A DNA stretch of 6,156 bases, from positions 1 to 6,156 of the forward strand of contig JAOZMA010000143.1 of assembly GCA_029934555.1 (NCBI GenBank). Reading direction: 5' to 3'. How positions within the stretch are numbered: position 1 is the stretch's first letter; each line of letters starts with the position of its first letter. Of the stretch, positions 1-5,112 are shown one piece after another. The DNA comes from Acidimicrobiia bacterium (lineage in GTDB: Bacteria; Actinomycetota; Acidimicrobiia; Spongiisociales; UBA5794). A model generated the notes under the pieces. It was not told the DNA's origin and made no database searches. It worked only from the letters and a program-made list of their open reading frames with translations. The position numbers and the translations under genes were made by a program.

Positions 1-56
1 ACTACGGACTACGGATTACGGATTACGGATTACGGATTACGGATTACGGACTACGT
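1..56. repeat. Heptanucleotide tandem repeat, eight units
   Basis: Eight contiguous 7-base units can be read: ACTACGG twice (1-14), ATTACGG five times (15-49) and ACTACGT (50-56). The unit alternates only at its second base (C or T) apart from the last base of the final copy. The array starts at base 1, so it may extend left of the window. It overlaps the 3' end of the leftward PucR-family gene: the stop codon TAA (39-37 on the minus strand) and its last codons are made of repeat sequence. A 7-base unit shifts frame every copy, and the minus-strand unit CCGTAAT contains TAA, so any entering frame meets a stop within three units. No function is evident. It resembles the short heptameric repeats found between genes in some bacterial genomes. 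Confidence 0.95.
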
Positions 57-1653
57 CCTCGGAATCCATATCGCTGATGAGCAGAGCGACGTGTAGCTCG
101 AGCCGACGGGTCGGGTCGGTGAGGAACGGTCCGAGTAGTTTCTCGAGTTGGGCCATTCGGTAACGGACCGAGTTGTAGTGATAGTGGAGCTCCCTGGCCG
201 TCTTCGCCACATTCAGGTTCGTGTCCAGTAGGACCGCGAGCGTGCGTCTGAGCTCGGCCCGGCCCGTCGACGGCTCGTACAGTTCGCCGAGCACTTCCTT
301 CGCGAAGCCCTGCAACAGATCCGCGTCGACCTCCGAGAGAAGCCGGAAGATCCCGAGATCGTTGAACGTGCCGACAAATCCGACACCCTTGATCGTCCTC
401 GTTACTCCGGTTGCGGTCCGGGCCTGGTCCCATCCTCTCAGGAGATCTGTCGGGCTGTCGACCCGTCCCGAGACTCCGGCAGACCAAGCACCTGCCACAG
501 ATCGGGAGATCACCTCGGTCGTGGCCTCGACTGCCGTCTCCTCAGGGCCGGCGTCAGAAGGGTCATCGCTGCCAACGATGGCAACGACACTCCCGTTGAT
601 GATGGCGTGGGGAGCATGGAGACCGCGTGCCCTGAACGACCAACCCAAGGCATCCCTCACCCTTTCGAGATGAGCTGTTGCATCGAGCTCCGCGGGTGAG
701 AGGCTCACGACGACGGCAGGGAAGTCCATGGTCCAGTCGAGCGCTTGGCAGCGACGTTCGATCTCCCGGCGATCCAACCGGTTCCGGAGCACCTGCTCCA
801 GCAGCTCGGACCGAAACTGTCGATCCACGGAAGCCACGGCGATCTCTCTCGAAGCAGCCAGGGCCATGATCTGCGCGCACCGTGGTACAAGACCGGGGGA
901 GAACCCCTTGAGAGGGTCCTCGCTCGGGAGCACATGGAGCTGGCCCACGTAGGTCGACCCGAAGACGATCGGCGCCGTGACCGCATCCTCGAAACGCGCA
1001 CTCTCGAGCGGGTCTCGACCTTCCTCGGGCGACTCTCCGCCGGCCGTATGGTGAGACATCACGTTGTTGCTCGGACCCAGGACGAGAACGTCACAACTCA
1101 CGAGCTCAGCGAGTCTCGCTGCCACTTCATTGGGGCCACCACCTGCGAGAGCGACGCTTATCAGTTCGTGTTCCCGGTCGCTCCTCCGATGGAGCCCGCC
1201 CAAGAGCAGCGAGCCGCGAGCCCTGTAGACGTCGGCGATCAGATCGTCGAACGACACGGTTGGAGGGAGCGAGAGAATCGGGAAGCCGCGCCGATCCGCA
1301 GCGGCGAGAGCGTCGCTACCGACCTCGGTGACGTAGGGACCAAGTTTGACTCCGAACCCGGCGAGATCCTGATCCGCTAGATCACCGATCAGTGTTGCCA
1401 GGTCCCTCCCCCGCCCGGCGAGCGAGTAGCCCACCGTGATCAACAGCTCCCGGTTCTTGACCCAGGGAATGATGTCCGGGTTCTCCATAACGTTGACCGA
1501 CGAGACGACTCTGTCGAGCCCCGAAGAACCGGCCAGTACCTCGGTTTCCTGGAAGCTGGGGGTTGCCAGGACTTCCCGGAGAGTGAGCGACTCGCTTTTG
1601 TGTGAATATGACAATGAATCGCGTGAAGTCACGGCAACATACCCTAATGGCAC
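37..1653 (-). CDS. PucR-family transcriptional regulator
   Basis: This is a cytoplasmic DNA-binding regulator with the three-part PucR/CdaR architecture. Residues about 23-145 are the PucR N-terminal domain (begins SLTLREVLA; includes NRELLITVGY at 67-76 and FGVKLGPYV at 100-108). A linker or sensory region follows, then a GGDEF-like domain at about 285-420 (GVSGRVDSPTDLLRGWDQA, 393-411). The C-terminal PucR-type helix-turn-helix lies at about 468-526, with NVAKTARELHYHYNSVRYRM at 481-500, the family's hallmark. The length of 538 residues is normal. The annotated start is GTG at 1653 and has no good ribosome binding site. GTG at 1632 (residue 8) is preceded by AGGG nine bases upstream, and TTG at 1614 (residue 14) would give the usual short lead into the PucR domain, so the true N-terminus is uncertain by up to 13 residues. 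The gene is divergent from the amidohydrolase operon, so it is probably that operon's regulator. Founding members control purine catabolism, and the effector here is unknown. The last codons lie in the heptad repeat. Confidence 0.93.
   Translation of the reverse strand: MPLGYVAVTSRDSLSYSHKSESLTLREVLATPSFQETEVLAGSSGLDRVVSSVNVMENPDIIPWVKNRELLITVGYSLAGRGRDLATLIGDLADQDLAGFGVKLGPYVTEVGSDALAAADRRGFPILSLPPTVSFDDLIADVYRARGSLLLGGLHRRSDREHELISVALAGGGPNEVAARLAELVSCDVLVLGPSNNVMSHHTAGGESPEEGRDPLESARFEDAVTAPIVFGSTYVGQLHVLPSEDPLKGFSPGLVPRCAQIMALAASREIAVASVDRQFRSELLEQVLRNRLDRREIERRCQALDWTMDFPAVVVSLSPAELDATAHLERVRDALGWSFRARGLHAPHAIINGSVVAIVGSDDPSDAGPEETAVEATTEVISRSVAGAWSAGVSGRVDSPTDLLRGWDQARTATGVTRTIKGVGFVGTFNDLGIFRLLSEVDADLLQGFAKEVLGELYEPSTGRAELRRTLAVLLDTNLNVAKTARELHYHYNSVRYRMAQLEKLLGPFLTDPTRRLELHVALLISDMDSEDVVRNP
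1622..1633. promoter_or_regulatory. Short palindrome over the regulator's start region
   Basis: CGTGAAGTCACG is a perfect inverted repeat with 5-base arms (CGTGA/TCACG) and a 2-base centre. It covers the alternative GTG start of the PucR-family gene, in a stretch (about 1596-1650) visibly richer in A and T than its surroundings. If the regulator starts downstream of here, this would lie in the shared divergent control region and could be an operator. Palindromes this short arise by chance, so confidence is low. Confidence 0.25.
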
Positions 1654-1654
1654 C

Positions 1655-1701
1655 GTGCGACGAATCTATTACTGTCGGGCATATCCGGACAGGATTCGCA
1701 C
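1655..1701. promoter_or_regulatory. Nested inverted repeat in divergent intergenic region (candidate operator)
   Basis: The gap between the two divergent genes holds two concentric inverted repeats. The outer arms are GTGCGACGAATC (1655-1666) and GATTCGCAC (1693-1701), which pair perfectly except for a 3-base CGA bulge. Inside is a 19-base palindrome at 1673-1691, TGTCGGG-CATAT-CCGGACA, with 6 of 7 arm positions matching. On the minus strand TAGATT (1668-1663) fits a TANNNT -10 element for the regulator and would put the palindrome over its -35/-10 spacer. No convincing rightward -35/-10 pair is visible. The position suits an operator for the PucR-family protein acting on both genes. As RNA it could instead fold as a leader hairpin just before the amidohydrolase ribosome binding site. 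The symmetry is seen directly; its role is inferred. Confidence 0.5.
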
Positions 1702-1707
1702 AGGAGG
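1702..1707 (+). promoter_or_regulatory. Ribosome binding site of the amidohydrolase gene
   Basis: A perfect AGGAGG lies 7 bases before the ATG at 1715. It fixes this start over the upstream in-frame ATG at 1436, which would place 93 unrelated residues inside the antisense regulator gene. Confidence 0.9.
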
Positions 1708-1714
1708 CGTAGCA

Positions 1715-2812
1715 ATGGCCGTAGAGGTTCGCAAAGTTGTACTTGAGAGCGTCGGTGACGCATCTGGCTTGGCAGCTCTGATCGATGAAGGCGTCTTCTC
1801 CGCCGACGGCGTCATCGCCGTCATCGGCAAGACCGAGGGCAACGGTGGCGTCAACGACTTCACCAGGATCATCGCCGATCAGGCTTTCCGCAAGGTTCTG
1901 ATGGAGAAGGGCACACGGCCGGTCGAAGTGGTTGATGAGATTCCGATGGTTTGGTCCGGCGGCACAGATGGCATCTTGACCCCTCACGCCACCATCTTCG
2001 CCAATGTCGAAGATGACGGTCCCGTGTCCGACGAACCCCGGCTCGCCGTCGGCTATGCGATGAGCGATGTGATTCTCCCTGAGGACATCGGCAGGCCCGC
2101 CATGGTCGCGAAGGTCGCCGAGGGCGTGCGCCGTGCGATGGAGGCAGCAGGAATCGAAGACCCGGCCGATGTCCATTACGTACAGACCAAGACACCCCTC
2201 CTGGTCATGGACACCATCAACGATGCGAAAGAACGTGGCCACACGGTCTACACCGAGGATCCCCTCGAGTCGATGAACGTTTCGAACGGTACGTCCGGAC
2301 TCGGCATCGCCGTGGCACTTGGCGAGATCGACATGCCGACCGCCGAGCAGATCGGGCACGACCTCAGTCTGTTCTCGTCGGTTGCATCCTGCTCATCGGG
2401 CGTCGAACTCGATCAGGCACAGACGGTCGTCGTCGGCAACGTTCGCGGTGCGGGCGGGCGCTACCACATCGGTCACGACGTGATGAACGATGCTCTCGAT
2501 AGGGAAGGCGTGTACCGCGCGATCCGAAACGCAGGTCTCGAACTCCCCGAGCGGGCCAACTCCGATGATCTCGATGACAAGGTCGTCAACGTCTTCGTCA
2601 AGTGCGAAGCAGATCCGACGGCACGCCTTCGGGGTCGCCGCCAAGTGGCCCTCGACGACTCCGATGTACACCACCATCGGCACATCAAGGCGGCGGTCGG
2701 TGGCGTCGTTGCGAACGCCGTCAATGATCCGGCAGTGTTCGTCTCCGTCGCAGCGATCCATCAGGGCCCGAGTGGCGGTGGACCGGTTGCCGCAATCGTC
2801 GATCTCGGATAA
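1715..2812 (+). CDS. Ring-opening amidohydrolase (cyanuric acid hydrolase / barbiturase family)
   Basis: The enzyme hydrolytically opens a cyclic imide or ureide ring: cyanurate to carboxybiuret in AtzD-type members, barbiturate to ureidomalonate in barbiturases. At 365 residues it matches the family length of about 360-370, and the family's three similar domains each supply a Lys and a Ser: Lys39 (IGKTEGNG) and Ser81 (SGGTDG), Lys159 (VQTKTPLL) and Ser227 (ASCSSGVEL), Lys296 (VNVFVKCEA) and Ser344. Arg51 and Arg322 match substrate-contacting arginines of AtzD. Glu298 and the C-terminal HQGPSGGGP (349-357) match its metal site. Two differences from AtzD as I remember it are Asn191 (VSNGTSGLG) where AtzD has Arg in YSRGASALG, and SVA at 344-346 where AtzD has SGG. 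These make strict cyanuric acid hydrolase activity doubtful and leave barbiturase or a new specificity open. It is the first gene of the operon, 6 bases before the DUF2877 gene. The family is certain; the substrate is not. Confidence 0.93.
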   Translation: MAVEVRKVVLESVGDASGLAALIDEGVFSADGVIAVIGKTEGNGGVNDFTRIIADQAFRKVLMEKGTRPVEVVDEIPMVWSGGTDGILTPHATIFANVEDDGPVSDEPRLAVGYAMSDVILPEDIGRPAMVAKVAEGVRRAMEAAGIEDPADVHYVQTKTPLLVMDTINDAKERGHTVYTEDPLESMNVSNGTSGLGIAVALGEIDMPTAEQIGHDLSLFSSVASCSSGVELDQAQTVVVGNVRGAGGRYHIGHDVMNDALDREGVYRAIRNAGLELPERANSDDLDDKVVNVFVKCEADPTARLRGRRQVALDDSDVHHHRHIKAAVGGVVANAVNDPAVFVSVAAIHQGPSGGGPVAAIVDLG

Positions 2813-2818
2813 CAGCTG

Positions 2819-3685
2819 ATGACCGCACAAGCGGTCGAGACTCGCTCTTCCCCGGCATCCGTTCGGATGCCGGGGGTCGCGAGCACTGCGATCCACGACG
2901 CGTTGTCGGAGCCTCAGACGCCGGGGACGGTGCTGGGAACAGCGAGCCACGCCGTCTGGCTACTCGTGGACGGCGACGTGATCGTTGCGTCGACCCGCGA
3001 CGCGACCCGGCTTCCCAACGGCGTCGAAGTCGCAGCCGACGCGATCGCAGACACTTTTCGCACGGTACGGCACGGCGCACCGGTTACTGTCGGATTGGGT
3101 CAGGTTCTCTTCGAGGGCTTGACGATCGACGTTGTGCGGTGGTGGGATCCCCGGCCGGTTCTCCGGCCAACCTCCGACGCCCGACTATCGGAGGCGATCG
3201 CAGGCCTGCCCACGACCGTGCCCGAGATCGACTCCGGGCCGCTCTCAGCTGCACTATCGGCTGGTTCACCTCAAACGATTCTTGCTGCTTCGATCTCTCT
3301 GATCGGGAGGGGTCCCGGGCTGACTCCGGAGGGCGACGACTACCTGGCGGGTGCTCTCTCCGCGACCCGCATGCTTGGCGAGGCGATGCGTCGTGAGGAC
3401 ACAGCAGTGATGCTCGACTCCATCGCCGGACCGCTGATGCGACATACGTCGACCCGAACGACAACGTTCTCAGCTGCCCTGATCCGCCACGCCCTCGACG
3501 GCCGTGTCGCGGCACCTGCAGGAGCCCTGCTGCGTGCTCTCACCGGTCGTGGCGATGTTGCCGACAGCCACCAGGACCTCACCCGTGTCGGCCACACGTC
3601 GGGACCGGCGTTGGCTGCAGGCATGATCCTCGGCGCCCGTTCACTCCTTCAATCTCAACCGCATTCCAACGGAGGCAAACGATGA
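2819..3685 (+). CDS. DUF2877 protein, YlbF/AllH-like subunit of a carbamoyltransferase system
   Basis: The 288-residue soluble protein belongs to the DUF2877 family, close to the 271 residues of E. coli YlbF (AllH). Family motifs are GRGPGLTPEGDD at 163-174 (E. coli has GKGPGLTP followed by an acidic pair), a Thr/Ser-rich RHTSTRTTTFSAAL at 208-221, and VGHTSG at 257-262. E. coli YlbF, with FdrA and YlbE, has been assigned to oxamate transcarbamylase of allantoin catabolism. This protein is presumably the corresponding partner, although its own catalytic contribution is unknown. The stop codon overlaps the start of the FdrA gene (ATGA at 3682-3685). The ATG at 2819 has only a weak GGA upstream, and two perfect hairpins occupy the first 19 codons. 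The conserved part begins only around TVLGTASHAVWLL (37-49), so a later start such as TTG at 2903 cannot be excluded, although neither it nor ATG 2867 has a clear ribosome binding site. Confidence 0.87.
   Translation: MTAQAVETRSSPASVRMPGVASTAIHDALSEPQTPGTVLGTASHAVWLLVDGDVIVASTRDATRLPNGVEVAADAIADTFRTVRHGAPVTVGLGQVLFEGLTIDVVRWWDPRPVLRPTSDARLSEAIAGLPTTVPEIDSGPLSAALSAGSPQTILAASISLIGRGPGLTPEGDDYLAGALSATRMLGEAMRREDTAVMLDSIAGPLMRHTSTRTTTFSAALIRHALDGRVAAPAGALLRALTGRGDVADSHQDLTRVGHTSGPALAAGMILGARSLLQSQPHSNGGKR
2821..2836 (+). promoter_or_regulatory. Perfect RNA hairpin after the amidohydrolase stop
   Basis: GACCGC-ACAA-GCGGTC is a perfect 6-base-pair stem with a 4-base loop. It starts 8 bases after the amidohydrolase stop and 2 bases into the annotated DUF2877 start codon. 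No T-run follows, so it is not an intrinsic terminator. With the next hairpin it may control stability, processing or translation between gene one and gene two. Confidence 0.5.
2850..2875 (+). promoter_or_regulatory. Strong perfect inverted repeat near the DUF2877 gene start
   Basis: The left arm CCCCGGCATCCG (2850-2861) and right arm CGGATGCCGGGG (2864-2875) are perfect 12-base complements around TT. As RNA this is an 11-base-pair, very GC-rich stem with a GTTC loop, extendable by a T-G wobble (2849/2876). The following sequence is GTCGC, not a T-run, so a Rho-independent terminator is unlikely. It sits in codons 11-19 of the annotated DUF2877 gene, a region with no family conservation, which suggests it is kept for RNA structure or lies in an untranslated spacer. 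Confidence 0.6.
3671..3675 (+). promoter_or_regulatory. Ribosome binding site of the FdrA gene
   Basis: GGAGG lies inside the end of the DUF2877 gene, 6 bases before ATG 3682. It supports that start and independent re-initiation at the ATGA overlap. Confidence 0.85.
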
Positions 3686-5112
3686 TCTCTCGTGTCGAGA
3701 TACACCCCGGCCGCTACCACGACTCGGTCAGGCTGATGCAAGCCAGCAAGGCCCTTCAAGGGGTCGAAGGCGTCACAGATGCCCTGGTCGCCATGGCGAC
3801 CGAACTCAACTTGAGTCTGCTTGCCGATATGGGGTTCGACATGGACACGGTGATCGGTGTCGGGCCCAACGACCTCCTTCTCGCCATCCACGCCGAGAGC
3901 GAAGACGTCGTTGCTGCCGCCCACCGGGCGCTCGAGGAGGCGCTCACTCCGAAAGTCGTCCGCTCTGGAGGGCTCGCCGCCCCCGACGCGAAGACAATCG
4001 GAACGGCCGCCAAGATCAACGGTGCCGACGTCGCCCTGCTCTCGGTCCCCGGGGAGCACGCCTTCGTCGAGGCAATGGAAGCACTGCAGGACGGCCTCCA
4101 TGTCATGATCTTCAGCGACAACGTTCCCATCTCCCAGGAGATCGCGCTCAAGAAGTACGGACTGGAACACGGTCTCCTCGTCATGGGACCCGACTGCGGC
4201 ACGACGATCGTCAACGGCCTCGGTCTCGGGTTTGCCAATGCCGTTCAACCGGGTTCCGTAAGCATGGTCGGTGCATCGGGAACAGGGATCCAAGAGATGT
4301 GCGCCCTGCTCGACGATGCAGGCGTCGGGATCAGACATGCGCTCGGCACCGGAAGCCACGACCTCTCCGAGGAAGTCGGCGCCTCGTCGACGCTGCAAGC
4401 GCTGGAAGCCCTCGACGCCGACCCCGGCACCGAATTGATCGTCGTCATCTCGAAGCCACCGGCAGCGCCGGTTGCCGACAAGGTCCGGCGGGTGGCCGCC
4501 GAGTGCGCCACTCCGGTCGTCATCACGTTCATGGGAGAGACAACCCTCGAAGAGGGCGCGGGTGAAGTGCTCGACACACTCAGCCTGCCTCGGCCGATCT
4601 ACGGATCGTGGAAGGCAGCGAGCGAGGATCATCGGCCCGGAACGGTACGCGGGCTGTTCTCGGGTGGGACGCTGCGCTCCGAGGCCCGCCACGTAGCGGC
4701 GCCGCTACTCGGCGAGATCGGAACGCGCGAAGAAGACGACGGGCACACGTTCATCGACTACGGCGACGACGAGTACACCCAGGGCCGGGCACACCCGATG
4801 ATCGACCAGACCGTCCGCGTCGAACGACTCGCAGCGGCAGGCCACGATGAATCGGTTGGCGTCGTGCTCATGGACGTCGTCCTTGGATACGGGTCCAACG
4901 CCAACCCTGCCGCCGAACTCGCCCCCATCGTGGAGCGGGTGGTCGGTGCAGGGGCAGCAGTCGTCGTATCGCTCTGCGGAACGCAGGGAGATCCCCAGGG
5001 CCGCGATGCTCAAGCCAGGATGCTCAACGAGGCGGGGGCGTCCGTGTACCTCTCGAACGCGGCGGCTGCGCTCGAGGCTGCACGCCTCGCCACGACAAGG
5101 AGATCGTCATGA
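3682..5112 (+). CDS. fdrA: FdrA family protein (AllF-like, succinyl-CoA synthetase fold)
   Basis: The 476-residue cytoplasmic protein belongs to the FdrA family, which resembles the CoA-binding and ligase domains of succinyl-CoA synthetase. Recognisable motifs in order are MGPDCGT (168-174), GASGTGIQE (197-205), GTGSHDLSEEVG (222-233), FSGGTL (326-331), DYGDDEYTQGRAHPMID (359-375) and CGTQGDPQ (432-439). I see no GHAGA-type phosphohistidine loop as in true succinyl-CoA synthetase alpha subunits, so the name acyl-CoA synthetase often given to this family should not be taken literally. E. coli FdrA (AllF, about 555 residues) works with YlbE and YlbF as oxamate transcarbamylase, transferring the carbamoyl group of oxalurate to phosphate. 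This copy is about 80 residues shorter than the E. coli protein. It is joined by 4-base ATGA overlaps to both neighbours, which fits subunits made in fixed ratio. The substrate here may be the ring-opened product of the upstream amidohydrolase. Confidence 0.92.
   Translation: MISRVEIHPGRYHDSVRLMQASKALQGVEGVTDALVAMATELNLSLLADMGFDMDTVIGVGPNDLLLAIHAESEDVVAAAHRALEEALTPKVVRSGGLAAPDAKTIGTAAKINGADVALLSVPGEHAFVEAMEALQDGLHVMIFSDNVPISQEIALKKYGLEHGLLVMGPDCGTTIVNGLGLGFANAVQPGSVSMVGASGTGIQEMCALLDDAGVGIRHALGTGSHDLSEEVGASSTLQALEALDADPGTELIVVISKPPAAPVADKVRRVAAECATPVVITFMGETTLEEGAGEVLDTLSLPRPIYGSWKAASEDHRPGTVRGLFSGGTLRSEARHVAAPLLGEIGTREEDDGHTFIDYGDDEYTQGRAHPMIDQTVRVERLAAAGHDESVGVVLMDVVLGYGSNANPAAELAPIVERVVGAGAAVVVSLCGTQGDPQGRDAQARMLNEAGASVYLSNAAAALEAARLATTRRSS
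5097..5102 (+). promoter_or_regulatory. Ribosome binding site of the DUF1116 gene
   Basis: AAGGAG within the last codons of the FdrA gene lies 6 bases before ATG 5109. It fixes that start and the ATGA overlap. Confidence 0.85.

Noticed and set aside
1..56. CRISPR array or telomere-like element
   Set aside because: The units are contiguous 7-mers without spacers, which is a simple tandem repeat.
745..1380. 211-residue plus-strand open frame inside the regulator gene
   Set aside because: It is antisense to well-conserved PucR-family sequence and has no domain or ribosome binding site that I can see.
1436..1714. 93-residue N-terminal extension of the amidohydrolase
   Set aside because: The extension is antisense to the regulator and unlike the family. 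AGGAGG before ATG 1715 and the normal family length settle the shorter start.
1382..2359. 325-residue open frame on the minus strand opposite the amidohydrolase
   Set aside because: It is antisense to a protein with full-length family motifs, has no recognisable domain, and is the kind of shadow frame GC-rich coding DNA produces.
2850..2875. Rho-independent terminator after the amidohydrolase gene
   Set aside because: The stem is strong but no T-run follows it, and the downstream genes appear to belong to the same operon.
3153..3168. Inverted repeat GGCCGG-TTCT-CCGGCC inside the DUF2877 gene
   Set aside because: It has six-base GC-only arms in the middle of a GC-rich reading frame (Pro/Arg codons) and no context suggesting regulation, so it is likely chance.
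3655..4692. 345-residue open frame on the minus strand opposite the FdrA gene
   Set aside because: The sense strand carries all the FdrA motifs. The antisense product is a low-confidence mix rich in Asp, Gly and Arg with no family resemblance.
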